Of a DNA stretch of 44,563 bases, positions 1 to 9,106 are shown piece by piece. Source of the DNA: Hallella mizrahii (GTDB lineage: Bacteria; Bacteroidota; Bacteroidia; Bacteroidales; Bacteroidaceae); the NCBI RefSeq assembly GCF_009695775.1, contig NZ_VUNG01000033.1, positions 1 to 44,563 of the forward strand, given 5' to 3'. The number at the start of each line of letters is the position of its first letter. Within the stretch, counting starts at the first letter, position 1. Position numbers and translations under genes: made by a program. The notes below the pieces were generated by a model, which saw nothing but the letters and a program-made list of their open reading frames with translations, was not told the origin of the DNA and ran no database searches.

Positions 1-191
1 ATAATTATACAGAGACTAAAACAAGGGGAAACTTAAACGGGCTTTCTACGAAAGAAAGCCATTGTTAAGCCAGAAACGGCAAAGCAAGGGCCAAATTGTA
101 TAGTGTCTCAAATGGAGGTTTCTTTATATAATTGGGTCGTATCGTCACCAGTCTTGGAATTTGGATGCCCCAATGACGAAAACAAGGGTAT
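1..191. other. Non-coding stretch at window start, with one hairpin
   Basis: No convincing gene is visible here. A hairpin with 8-bp perfect arms and a 5-nt loop lies at 40-60 (GGCTTTCT / AGAAAGCC). It is about 130 bp downstream of the trpB stop and has no long T-run on either side, so a terminator role is only possible. An 85-codon minus-strand frame overlapping the trpB end has shadow-like composition and was not called. Confidence 0.4.
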
Positions 192-1562
192 TTACTTGTC
201 GATAGTCAACGGCACCTTTTCGAGGTTCTTCTCGATCTCGTCGTCGGTGACCGTATAGTTTGCCAGGTCGCCGTTGATATAGCTCATGTACGACGGCATG
301 TCGATGAGGCCGTGGCCCGAGAGGTTGAAGAGGATGACAGGAGCCTTGCCCTCCACATTGGCGCGCTTGGCTTCGCGGATGGTGGCTGCAATGGCGTGGC
401 AACTTTCTGGAGCCGGGATGATGCCCTCGGTCTGGGCGAAGAGCACACCAGCGGCAAAGCTCTCCAGCTGAGGGATGTCCATGCCGGCGAGATAGCCGTC
501 CTTGAGCAGTTGCGAGATGATGACACCGGCACCATGATAGCGCAGGCCACCGGCATGGATGTTGGCGGGCTTGAAGTCATGGCCCAGGGTGAACATCGGC
601 AGTAGGGGCGTGTAGCCGGCCTCGTCACCAAAGTCGTATTCAAACTTGCCGCGAGTGAGTTTCGGACAGCTGTTCGGCTCAGCGGCGATGAACTTTGTGT
701 CTTTGTGTGTGCCGTCGAAGACGTGGCGCATGAAAGGGAAGGCAATGCCGCCGAAGTTGGAGCCGCCGCCGAAGCATGCGATGACCTCGTCGGGATACTC
801 CCCAGCCATCTCCATCTGCTTCTCAGCTTCCAGTCCGATGACAGTCTGATGGAGGGCGACATGGTTCAGCACCGAGCCCAGCGTGTATTTACATCCGGGT
901 GTGGTGGTGGCCAATTCGATGGCTTCAGAGATAGCGGTACCCAAGGAGCCGGGATGGTTGGGGTCAGCCGTGATGATATTCTTTCCGGCGCGAGTCGACA
1001 TAGAGGGCGATCCCTCCACGGTAGCGCCGAAGGTGCGCATGATCATCGATCGGTAGGGTTTCTGCTGCATCGTGATCTTCACCTGATACACGGCGGCCTC
1101 CAGTCCGTAGAGTTTGGCGGCATAGCTGAGTGCAGCGCCCCACTGTCCGGCACCGGTCTCGGTAGTCACGTTGGTGTCGCCCTCCTGTTTGCAGTAGTAG
1201 CACTGGGGCAGGGCGGAGTTGATCTTATGGGAACCTAAGGGGTTGGTCGATTCATTCTTGAAATAGATATGAGCTTTTGTGTCGAGTGCTTTCTCCAGTG
1301 CGTAGGCACGCACTAGCGGCGTGGCACGATAGTAGCAGTATTTGTCACGCACCTCGTCGGGGATGTCGATCCATGCGTGTTCCTGGTCGAGTTCCTGCCG
1401 TGAGCACTCCTGGTTGAAGATATGTGCCAGGTCGTCGGCATGCAGCGGCTTGTGGGTAGCAGGATTCAACGGCGGCATGGGCTTGTTGGGCATCTCGGCT
1501 TGGATATTGTACCACTGACGGGGAACATCGTTTTCGTCCAAAAGGAATTTCTTTCTCTTCAT
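192..1562 (-). CDS. trpB: Tryptophan synthase beta chain, TrpB2 type
   Basis: PLP enzyme expected to join indole and L-serine to give L-tryptophan in the cytosol. The 456-residue product has the TrpB2 length. The PLP lysine is visible at about residue 113 in GSHKINSA, and the phosphate-binding loop reads GGGSNFGG. The motif TETGAGQWG, carrying the catalytic glutamate, is also present. I chose the ATG at 1562 (MKRKKFLLDE) over an upstream in-frame start at 1616, because a promoter -7 box sits at 1614-1621, so the upstream start would lie before the transcript begins. No trpA or other trp genes are adjacent. This fits TrpB2 proteins, which often stand alone as indole-salvage enzymes (family knowledge). 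Identity is secure; the salvage role is inferred. Confidence 0.95.
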   Translation of the reverse strand: MKRKKFLLDENDVPRQWYNIQAEMPNKPMPPLNPATHKPLHADDLAHIFNQECSRQELDQEHAWIDIPDEVRDKYCYYRATPLVRAYALEKALDTKAHIYFKNESTNPLGSHKINSALPQCYYCKQEGDTNVTTETGAGQWGAALSYAAKLYGLEAAVYQVKITMQQKPYRSMIMRTFGATVEGSPSMSTRAGKNIITADPNHPGSLGTAISEAIELATTTPGCKYTLGSVLNHVALHQTVIGLEAEKQMEMAGEYPDEVIACFGGGSNFGGIAFPFMRHVFDGTHKDTKFIAAEPNSCPKLTRGKFEYDFGDEAGYTPLLPMFTLGHDFKPANIHAGGLRYHGAGVIISQLLKDGYLAGMDIPQLESFAAGVLFAQTEGIIPAPESCHAIAATIREAKRANVEGKAPVILFNLSGHGLIDMPSYMSYINGDLANYTVTDDEIEKNLEKVPLTIDK

Positions 1563-1613
1563 AATGATTGTTTTCTGTTTGACAATTTGCAGTTGGTGAT
1601 TGTATTCCAATTG

Positions 1614-1621
1614 CAAACTTA
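1614..1621 (-). promoter_or_regulatory. Promoter -7 box for trpB
   Basis: On the minus strand this reads TAAGTTTG, an exact match to the Bacteroidetes -7 consensus TAnnTTTG. It predicts a leader of about 45 nt before the ATG at 1562. No good -33 TTTG was seen at the usual distance. Confidence 0.5.
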
Positions 1622-1766
1622 CACAATTTTCTTCAATTTTTTGCCATTTGTGGAGAATAAATTTCTCTGGAGCTATAAATAATAAGGTATGAGTCCTATA
1701 TGGCTATGCTGCCGTGCGCTGCATGACGCAGGTGCTGCAGCGATACGAATAAGCCGTTGTTTGATT

Positions 1767-3404
1767 CTATTTTTCTGTCTTATAGCCCTTGTTCTGAGTC
1801 AACTTGTTGTTGAGGTCAATGGCTTTTGTGGGGATAGGGAACACAATGGTGTGGGCGTCGCTCTCACTCTCAATGGGTTGTCTGAGGTCGTAGGCCTTGT
1901 GGAATAGCCCATATCGGATGAGGTCTCTCCGTCGGCTGCCTTCCCACATCAGTTCGAGCAGCCGCTCACGCAGGATGTTGTCGAGTGTTGCGGGGCGGCA
2001 TGGCATTCCCACGCGACGGCGTACAGCATCCAAATCACTCTGTCCGTTTTCACCGTTACGCACTTTTGCCTCGGCGCGCATGAGTAGCACGTCGGCGAAA
2101 CGGAAGAGCACGATGTCGTTGTCCTGCAGTTTACCGTCGGCATAGGCCTTGCGGTCTATCTCATATTTGGCCATTCGTGCACCGGCTGTCTTCTCGTAGG
2201 GCGAGTAGGTGAGGTTCTCTGCCATCACCAAGGGCTGGTAGACGAGGGGTTCCCCACTTTCCTGTGTCACCACCTTCCCGTCGACTTTTACTGTGTCGGC
2301 ATAGAAGTTGATGGCAAAGCGCGTGTCGAGGCTGTCGGTGCCGTAGCCGTAGGCATGTACGGTGGCGAGCGTTGCCGAGGTGCCGTTTTCGGCATCCATG
2401 CCGATGGCACCGCCGTGGGCATAGTGTCGCGAGCGGTAGAGATACCAGAATTGGTTTTGGTATTTGATCTTGTCCATGGGTATGGTGAAGATGTTTTCCA
2501 CGGAAGTCTCGTTGTGAACGCTGAAGTTGAAGGCGTAGTCGGGCTGTAGCTGATAGCCTTCTTTCTCGATTTCGTCACAATAGTGGACACAGGCTTGCCA
2601 GGCATTCATCGTCAGTCCGTCGACGGTGAAGGTCATCGTCTTGCCGTCGGGGTGCTGCTTGTCGGTCCAGTCATCGTCGGCGTAGACTTCGGCATTGAGG
2701 AAGAGTCGGGCCAGCAGAAACTGCGCTACGGGGCGCGTCATGCGTCCGTAGTAGTTGCCCTCAAGGTTGCTGTGCTCATTGGCGAGGTATGGCAGACACG
2801 CCTGCAGCTCGTCGATGATGTTGTGAAACACGGTGCTGCGCTCCTGCTGCTTGACATCGGCATACGACTCCTGATCTTTCGTGACGTAAGGGATGCGACC
2901 GAACATATCCATGAGTTCGTAGTAGAACAGGCAGCGGACGGCTTTCACCTCAGAGGTATAGGCCAGATAGTCTTTGTCGGTGAGCAGGCTGCGGTTGGCG
3001 TCGATGACGGCGAGGCTGTGGTTGCAGAGCATAGCCACCTTGTAGAGGTAGAGCCATGTATTGTAGAGAGCCTCGTCGGAGGCGGTCCAGCGGTGCTCGT
3101 AGAGATTCTGCCAGAATCCGCCGTCGTACCAGTCACCGCCGCGGATGGGAATGATGGCCTCGTCGGTAGAGAAGGTGTTGTAGTCGTAGAGTCCACGCAC
3201 AGTGCCTTCAAGTCCTTGTGAGTCGCTGTTGCCGCCTATATAATTATATAAGGTGGCAACGGTGTTGATATATAGGTTTGTGGCACTGTTGTAGGCTTTT
3301 TCTTCGGGAAGCAGTCCCTTGGTGTTCTCATCCAGACAGGACGAGAAAGTAGAGAGAACAAGGGCTGTAGCGAAGAGCAGCAGAAGACGTTTGGTGATCA
3401 TCAT
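1767..3404 (-). CDS. SusD/RagB-family outer-membrane lipoprotein
   Basis: Surface nutrient-binding lipoprotein that caps a SusC-type transporter. The 545-residue product starts with a lipoprotein signal peptide (MMITKRLLLLFATALVLSTF, then a lipobox ending SSC), so the mature protein would be lipid-anchored at Cys23. The helical TPR-rich body follows, and the C-terminal part contains the usual FRFADVLLMRAEA and RERLLELMWEGSRRRDL motifs of the family. It follows the susC-like gene by about 40 bp on the same strand, so the two are almost surely one operon. No glycoside hydrolase, sigma/anti-sigma pair or hybrid sensor is next to them, so the substrate cannot be guessed. Confidence 0.95.
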   Translation of the reverse strand: MMITKRLLLLFATALVLSTFSSCLDENTKGLLPEEKAYNSATNLYINTVATLYNYIGGNSDSQGLEGTVRGLYDYNTFSTDEAIIPIRGGDWYDGGFWQNLYEHRWTASDEALYNTWLYLYKVAMLCNHSLAVIDANRSLLTDKDYLAYTSEVKAVRCLFYYELMDMFGRIPYVTKDQESYADVKQQERSTVFHNIIDELQACLPYLANEHSNLEGNYYGRMTRPVAQFLLARLFLNAEVYADDDWTDKQHPDGKTMTFTVDGLTMNAWQACVHYCDEIEKEGYQLQPDYAFNFSVHNETSVENIFTIPMDKIKYQNQFWYLYRSRHYAHGGAIGMDAENGTSATLATVHAYGYGTDSLDTRFAINFYADTVKVDGKVVTQESGEPLVYQPLVMAENLTYSPYEKTAGARMAKYEIDRKAYADGKLQDNDIVLFRFADVLLMRAEAKVRNGENGQSDLDAVRRRVGMPCRPATLDNILRERLLELMWEGSRRRDLIRYGLFHKAYDLRQPIESESDAHTIVFPIPTKAIDLNNKLTQNKGYKTEK

Positions 3405-3443
3405 GGTGAATGGCGATTTACATATTGGCAGAAACGCAGAAAC

Positions 3444-6200
3444 TTAGAATTGAATGCTCACCCCGATGCTGAAGGTTCGGTAGACGGGGTAGGACCGCTT
3501 GTCGTCGATGCCCAGTGTGGAGTCGACGACATAGCTGTTGATCATGGGAGTCAGTCCGCTGTAGGCAGTGATGGTGGCCAAGTTGTTGACAGAGGCAGAC
3601 AGGCGCAGGCGGCTGATATAGCGTGAGTGCAGAGGCACGTTCCAGCCGATGGTGAGGTAGTCGAAGTTGAGATAGTCTCCCCGCTCAAGCCAGTAGTCGG
3701 TGGCACGCTGGTCTTTGATGTTCATCTCGGGAGCCTTGCTCATGACGTTGTAGTCGGGAAAGCTCGACATGTTCATATAGGTCAGTGCCGTGCCGTTGTA
3801 GATCTTGTGTCCGAAGGCACCGTTCATTTGCAGTGAGATGTCGAAGTCCTTGTATCGGAAACTGATGTTTGAGCCGAGTGTCCATTTTGGTGTGGCCTGT
3901 CCGGCGATGTATCGGTCACCGCCGTCCTCGATGTTGACGCGCCCGTTGTGGTCGAGGTCTTCGATGTCGTACATATAGGAACCGTTTTCGTTCTTTACCA
4001 GTCCTTTGCAGTGAGGCAGGTAGAACACGCCGATGGGTTGGCCTACTATCTGATAGACGATGTTGTTTTCGCCGCCATGGAAACCTGCGCCGCTGAGCGA
4101 GCCGATGGACGTGATGTCTGGTGCCGTCAGTTGATAGCCGTTGTATTCGCCCGAGAGCGAGATGAGTTTGTTCTTTTGGAACGAGAGGTTGAGGTTGACA
4201 TTTAGCTCCATGTCCTTACGGCTGATGGCGGTGACGCCGAGTCCGATCTCCACACCTTGGTTGCTCATCTTGCCGAGGTTGGCGAGCAGCTTGTCAAAGG
4301 TGAAGGGCGGTACGGGTACATCGTACTGATAGAGCATGTCGGTGGTGCGTGAATAGTAGTATTCGGCGGTGAGCACGAGTCGGTTGTGCCACAGGCTGAT
4401 GTCGGTGCCGACATTGAATGTCGAGCGAGTCTCCCATTTCAGGTTGGGATTGCTGTTGCGGAAGAGTCCCATGGTCGTGGTGGGTGTGTTGTCGACCGAC
4501 ACGGTGCCGATGGGTTTGACGAGGTTTTGTGAGTAGTACGACGAGATGCCGCCGAGGTTTCCTGACTGTCCGTAGCCGGTGCGCAGCCGCATGATGTCGA
4601 AGAGATGGCTAAGGGCATGGAAGAAGGGCTCTTTGGTGAGATCCCAAGAAAGAGACACAGAGGGGAAAGCACCCCATTTGTGCCCGCTGGCAAACATAGA
4701 GCTGCCGTCAGCACGCAGACTTGCACCGAGCGTGTAGCGGTCGAGAAGGGTATAGCTCAGACTACCCATGAACGAGAGCAACGAGGGGCTGTCGGCATCG
4801 GATCCTGTGCCGCCGTAGGGAATCGTAGAGGCAGCACCGAGGTTGTCGTAGCCAAGCTCATTGGTGGTGAAGCCTTTGACGAGTGTCCAAAATCCACTGG
4901 CGTTGCTCTTTTGATATTCGGTCAGCAGGGTGGCAGAGAGATGATGTGCGCCCCACGTGTCATCAAATTTCAGTTGTGCGTTGCCCAGCCATGACTCGGT
5001 CTTGCGCTCGCCGCGGGTAGCCTGTCCCTGAGCCCAGATCCAGGTAGGGCAGAAGGTAGCGTTTTCCAAAGAGTTATAGCTGTAGGCACCGAGCAGAAGC
5101 AGGTGGATCGAGGGCTCGTCGTTGCTTTTGTCGCTGAGCAGTCCTAAAAGGTTGAAGTCCATGTCGATATGGGCATCGAAGTTGAGGTTCTTGGTGTCGT
5201 TTTTCTTTTTCAGCAGCACCATAGGGTGGTTGATCTGCTCGGCGGTGTTGTTTTTGTCGCCGGAACCGTCGGCATTTGTAGTGGCCGGTATGGTAGGGTT
5301 CTGTGCAGCGGCACTGTAGAAGACCTCCCAGGGATTGAAGAGGTCGTGGCTTTTCTGTGACGAGCCAAAGACACCGAAGTCGATTTTCAGCAGGTCGTCG
5401 AAGGCCCACTGTGTGAGATCGGCCTTGGCGGCGTAGTTGCGATAGGAGTTGGTGCGGATGATCGTGTTGTGGTCCATGGCACTCAGTGAGGCACGGTAGC
5501 TCGACTCTTTGGAGCCACCGCTGAAGGCCACATGGTGGTTGGCGATGTATCCGGTGCGTGTGATGATGTCTTGGAAGTTGGTGTTGCTGCCCTCGTCCTT
5601 ATAATAGAGGCCGAGCGCCTGTGCCGTGGCGATGTATCCCGGAGCGTCGAGCATGTCGAGCGTTTTGTATTTCGACTCGAAGCCGATGTTTCCGTCGTAG
5701 GAGATATGAAACTGTGTTCCGCTGCCTCGCTTGGTCTTTACCTCGATGACACCGGAGGCTCCACGGGAACCGTATTGTGCGGTCTCGGCAGCGTTTTTGA
5801 GGATGGTGAAACTCTCGATGTCGGAGGGATATACCGAAGAAAGGGCACTAAGGTCGGAATATACACCGTCGATGATCACGAGCGGGTCGTTGCCGCCGGT
5901 GATGGACGTGGTGCCTCGCACACGCACCGAGCTGAGCTGTGCCATACGGTTCTCGCCCGATGTGATGTTCACACCGGCTGCCTGACCCGTGAGTGCATTG
6001 AGTGGATTGGTGACCAAACCTTTGTTCATGTGGTTTTCGGTCACCACATCGACAGATCCCAGCGAGGTGCCGTTGACGGTGAGGCTGTCTATGGGTATTT
6101 GCAGTTTAACCGGTCGCTTGCCATGATGGCGGGTCTGCGCCACCAACGTGCTGGCGGGGAGACAGAGAAACAGCAGGGTCAGAAAAACAGGAGTGCGCAT
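3444..6200 (-). CDS. SusC/RagA-family TonB-dependent transporter
   Basis: Outer-membrane beta-barrel that imports a nutrient with energy from TonB. The 918-residue form starts at the ATG at 6200 (MRTPVFLTLLFLCLPASTLV), which begins a clear signal peptide ending at VAQ. A start at 6368 is in frame, but it lies upstream of the promoter at 6234-6265, so it is rejected. The plug domain follows early: NALTGQAAGVNI, SSVRVRGTTS and the DPLVIIDGV motif typical of SusC, then GASGVIEVKTKRG. A long barrel with a C-terminal aromatic strand (FSIGVSIQF) completes it. The N-terminal carboxypeptidase-regulatory-like domain found in most SusC proteins is absent; only about 25 residues separate the signal peptide from the plug. 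Its partner is the SusD gene just downstream. Confidence 0.95.
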   Translation of the reverse strand: MRTPVFLTLLFLCLPASTLVAQTRHHGKRPVKLQIPIDSLTVNGTSLGSVDVVTENHMNKGLVTNPLNALTGQAAGVNITSGENRMAQLSSVRVRGTTSITGGNDPLVIIDGVYSDLSALSSVYPSDIESFTILKNAAETAQYGSRGASGVIEVKTKRGSGTQFHISYDGNIGFESKYKTLDMLDAPGYIATAQALGLYYKDEGSNTNFQDIITRTGYIANHHVAFSGGSKESSYRASLSAMDHNTIIRTNSYRNYAAKADLTQWAFDDLLKIDFGVFGSSQKSHDLFNPWEVFYSAAAQNPTIPATTNADGSGDKNNTAEQINHPMVLLKKKNDTKNLNFDAHIDMDFNLLGLLSDKSNDEPSIHLLLLGAYSYNSLENATFCPTWIWAQGQATRGERKTESWLGNAQLKFDDTWGAHHLSATLLTEYQKSNASGFWTLVKGFTTNELGYDNLGAASTIPYGGTGSDADSPSLLSFMGSLSYTLLDRYTLGASLRADGSSMFASGHKWGAFPSVSLSWDLTKEPFFHALSHLFDIMRLRTGYGQSGNLGGISSYYSQNLVKPIGTVSVDNTPTTTMGLFRNSNPNLKWETRSTFNVGTDISLWHNRLVLTAEYYYSRTTDMLYQYDVPVPPFTFDKLLANLGKMSNQGVEIGLGVTAISRKDMELNVNLNLSFQKNKLISLSGEYNGYQLTAPDITSIGSLSGAGFHGGENNIVYQIVGQPIGVFYLPHCKGLVKNENGSYMYDIEDLDHNGRVNIEDGGDRYIAGQATPKWTLGSNISFRYKDFDISLQMNGAFGHKIYNGTALTYMNMSSFPDYNVMSKAPEMNIKDQRATDYWLERGDYLNFDYLTIGWNVPLHSRYISRLRLSASVNNLATITAYSGLTPMINSYVVDSTLGIDDKRSYPVYRTFSIGVSIQF

Positions 6201-6233
6201 GGCGGGCAGTTCTTTAATATGATTTTGTAATTG

Positions 6234-6265
6234 CAAAGATAAGTGAAATATTAGACAGAAACAAG
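6234..6265 (-). promoter_or_regulatory. Promoter of the susC-susD operon
   Basis: The minus strand carries TATCTTTG at 6241-6234 (exact TAnnTTTG -7 box), and 20 nt upstream CTTG at 6265-6262 as a near -33 box. The predicted transcript start is about 27 nt before the ATG at 6200. Confidence 0.65.
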
Positions 6266-6411
6266 TGTGGAGACAAAAAAATACAGTATGCGCGTCCACT
6301 GGCTTACAAAAATCTCGTTTGGATTTTCTTTCTAACAAAAGATCTTTCGCTCCGTAGATTTTAATCATCCTCTACCTTGCGAACGATCTTTTTCTATAGC
6401 GTTACAACATT

Positions 6412-6495
6412 GAAAACATAGCTTCGAGCCCACGAGAACATAGCTTCGACCCCGTTAGAACATTGCTTTGACCCCACGAGAACATAGCTTTACAT
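6412..6495. repeat. 22-bp imperfect tandem repeat, about 3.8 units
   Basis: Four consecutive units start at 6412, 6434, 6456 and 6478. Each has the core RAACATWGCTTYGA followed by a CCC-rich tail, and the last unit is incomplete. The repeat lies in the 343-bp gap between the start of the susC-like gene and the end of the DUF6155-like gene, upstream of the susC promoter. No gene was seen in the rest of the gap. Confidence 0.8.
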
Positions 6496-6543
6496 AATCA
6501 ACAAATGCGTCCGTCCTTAAAAGCGTTGATAACTACTGAGCCG

Positions 6544-7062
6544 TTAATCTTCATTCCAGTATTCCGCGTAAGCGTCCTCCATTATGTCCGGGAAACCATA
6601 GCCGGAAGACTGACAGTTAGCGATTATCTTGTCAACGCGCTTTTGGAAATGAGACTGTAGGCCCTGTTTTGAGATTTCCTTTAGGGCATTGACAAAATTC
6701 GTGTATGCTGAATCATAGAACGATTCCCACAAGTCGCCCCAACTATTGGCTACTTTGCTTGCGCATTCAGGGATGTAAAGCATAAGGTCGCATAGCAAGA
6801 CAGGGTCGGGATCAAGTGACTTGAAATCCTTAACAGCTTTCTTACAGACAGAGAATCTCATCTTGCCGTCTCCACGCTTTGGAAAGAACTCCTTTGTGAT
6901 AATCTCTTTGTATTGCTCGTATTTCGCGTTGTCGTTAGGATGAACAGCATAGTCCAGGAACTCTTTGGCCTCCTTGCGCGCTGTGTAAAGGTCAAGAACG
7001 AGCTGTTCAAGCCCTTGACGGTCAAGAGATTTAATGTACTTCTTAACTTCTGTCTTAGACAT
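6544..7062 (-). CDS. DUF6155-like protein of unknown function
   Basis: A 172-residue soluble, mostly helical, charged protein with no signal peptide or membrane segment. The opening (MSKTEVKKYIKSLDRQGLEQ) and the PND...YEQYKEIITKEFFP stretch resemble the DUF6155 family as I remember it; this needs a profile search. No catalytic motif is visible. It lies 11 bp downstream of the GNAT gene at 7074-7526 on the same strand, so the two are probably co-transcribed. Function unknown. Confidence 0.75.
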   Translation of the reverse strand: MSKTEVKKYIKSLDRQGLEQLVLDLYTARKEAKEFLDYAVHPNDNAKYEQYKEIITKEFFPKRGDGKMRFSVCKKAVKDFKSLDPDPVLLCDLMLYIPECASKVANSWGDLWESFYDSAYTNFVNALKEISKQGLQSHFQKRVDKIIANCQSSGYGFPDIMEDAYAEYWNED

Positions 7063-7073
7063 GGTCTTACATA

Positions 7074-7526
7074 TTATAGTTCATACATCAGATAATGGCT
7101 TTCATGCATACCAAGTGACTGATATACCTTTTGAGCGTTAAAGTTGTTGCAATCAACATAAAGCCGCAGCGCACTGGCACCTTCTGATTGTGCTATGGCC
7201 TTTGCAAAATCGAACAGCTCCTTGAAGACTCCTTGATGACGGTTTTCCGGACGCACATACACACTTTGTATCCAATAATAGTTACAGTTGTTCCAATCAC
7301 TCCATTCCGTTGTAAGCATCAATGAGCCAAGGACCTCACCATTGTCATTCCGTGCCACAAGATAAGTAGCCTTGCTGTCATCAGCGATGCCCGCCTTAAC
7401 TCCCTCGCGTACGATTTCATAGTCAAGTTCTGTTCCTTCTGACTCCTTTGCCATAGCTAGCTGGAACCTCACTAACGTCTCTGTATCTTCGATGCTTGCA
7501 ACATCTATCTTGTATTTATACTCCAT
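7074..7526 (-). CDS. GNAT-family N-acetyltransferase
   Basis: A 150-residue GNAT protein expected to move an acetyl group from acetyl-CoA to an amine. The order is typical: a central beta strand (NYYWIQSVYVRPENRHQGVF) carrying the acetyl-CoA pyrophosphate loop R-H-Q-G-V-F, a helix (KELFDFAKAIAQSEG), then the C-terminal LRLYVDCNNFNAQKVYQSLG motif. The substrate is unknown. The start codon ATG at 7526 is the first in frame, and a possible -7 box (TAGGTTTG on the minus strand, 7578-7571) lies upstream. It is likely the first gene of a pair with the DUF6155-like gene. Confidence 0.9.
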   Translation of the reverse strand: MEYKYKIDVASIEDTETLVRFQLAMAKESEGTELDYEIVREGVKAGIADDSKATYLVARNDNGEVLGSLMLTTEWSDWNNCNYYWIQSVYVRPENRHQGVFKELFDFAKAIAQSEGASALRLYVDCNNFNAQKVYQSLGMHESHYLMYEL

Positions 7527-7702
7527 TCTTTAACTAATTAACGATTATACAGCATCTAACTCTTTAATATCAAACCTATCAGAAGTTAATAGAAATTTAA
7601 CTTTACTATTGGTCATCAAAGATTGGTATTGGGAAATGAATCGATTGGTGGAAGATGTCCATAGTCTTGGGAAATAGAGTTGAATGCGAAAAGTCAAATC
7701 AC

Positions 7703-7975
7703 TTATTCGAGAATATCCTGAAATTGCGGATGCCTCTGGTACCAGACTGCGGCGAATGAGCAGACGGGCAGGACTTTTAACCCTTTACTGACAGCATAGT
7801 CGTTGACAGCACTGACAAGCAGACTCCCCACACCCATCCCTTCCTTGTAGGCATACGTGTGGTCAATGCTCAATACATTTCCCTTGAAGGAGAAATCCAG
7901 TCGGCCAACAAGTTCGTCACCGTCATAGGCAAGCACTTTGCCGCCAGTATTCGTAGTTTCAATCTTCGTCTCCAT
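7703..7975 (-). CDS. Small GNAT-type acetyltransferase (COG2388-like), copy 1
   Basis: A 90-residue protein of the short Gcn5-related type: beta strands (GKVLAYDGDELVGRLDF), the DHTYAYKEGMGVGSLLV acetyl-CoA-binding region, then LKVLPVCSFAAVWYQRHPQF at the end. About four fifths of its residues match the gene at 17084-17365. The frame is open upstream to 8332, where it runs into the remains of an aldo/keto reductase. I place the start at the ATG at 7975 because similarity to the second copy begins only about 16-20 bp before this codon. The 209-residue open frame is therefore best read as a reductase remnant joined to an intact GNAT gene. The 176 bp to the next gene hold nothing clear. Confidence 0.75.
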   Translation of the reverse strand: METKIETTNTGGKVLAYDGDELVGRLDFSFKGNVLSIDHTYAYKEGMGVGSLLVSAVNDYAVSKGLKVLPVCSFAAVWYQRHPQFQDILE

Positions 7976-8514
<539 letters not shown>

Positions 8515-8518
8515 CTGT

Positions 8519-9088
8519 TTACGCCTCTATCTTTTTTATCACCTTGGCAGGTACACCTCCAACAATGGTATTGGGTTCCACGTCTTTTGTCACCACTGCA
8601 CCAGCAGCTACTACGGCTCCATCGCCAATAGTCACGCCTGCAAGCACAGTGGCATTGGCTCCAATCCAGACATTTTTACCAATGTGGATAGGTGCATAGC
8701 TCATACTTTGGCGGTTGGCTGGATTTAGGTCGTGGTTGATGGTGGCAAGCACTACATTATGCCCTATGAGCGCACCTTCGTCAATGGTGATGCCGCCTTG
8801 GTCTTGGAACTTACAACCCATGTTGATGAATACACGTTCACCAACGATGGTATTCTTTCCGCAGTCGGTATGGAACGGCGGGAACATCCCAACCGTCTTT
8901 GGCACTTCTATACCCCAAAGTTGCTCCAGCAAATCGTGCAACTGCTCTGGTGTATGATACTTGCCGTTGATTTCGGCTGTGATTTTCAGTGCCTCCTGCG
9001 ACAACTGATGAAACATCATGTGAACATCGGAGCCGCCAATGACAGGCTTGCCCGATGCCATGTAGTCACGAAATTCTTGTATAGTCAT
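8519..9088 (-). CDS. Hexapeptide-repeat O-acetyltransferase (maltose/galactoside acetyltransferase-like)
   Basis: A 189-residue left-handed beta-helix acetyltransferase that would transfer acetyl from acetyl-CoA to a sugar or other hydroxyl. The N-terminal helical Mac domain holds [15 protein letters not shown]. Hexapeptide repeats follow from about residue 90 ([27 protein letters not shown] with the catalytic His, [33 protein letters not shown]), and the usual end is [10 protein letters not shown]. It starts 18 bp after the AraC-type gene on the same strand. The decayed aldo/keto reductase follows by 4 bp. Family is certain, substrate unknown. Confidence 0.92.
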   Translation of the reverse strand: MTIQEFRDYMASGKPVIGGSDVHMMFHQLSQEALKITAEINGKYHTPEQLHDLLEQLWGIEVPKTVGMFPPFHTDCGKNTIVGERVFINMGCKFQDQGGITIDEGALIGHNVVLATINHDLNPANRQSMSYAPIHIGKNVWIGANATVLAGVTIGDGAVVAAGAVVTKDVEPNTIVGGVPAKVIKKIEA

Positions 9089-9106
9089 AATCCTTATGAT
9101 AGTGTT

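Noticed and set aside
1717..1742. Inverted repeat CGCTGCA / TGCAGCG after the SusD gene as a terminator
   Set aside because: Short stem and no T-run on the minus strand; not convincing.
2583..3221. 212-codon plus-strand frame opposite the SusD gene
   Set aside because: Antisense shadow of a well-supported gene.
6201..6368. 56-codon N-terminal extension of the SusC protein
   Set aside because: It would lie upstream of or across the promoter at 6234-6265 and would bury the signal peptide.
6412..6495. Possible CRISPR array
   Set aside because: The 22-bp units are directly adjacent without spacers, and no cas gene is present.
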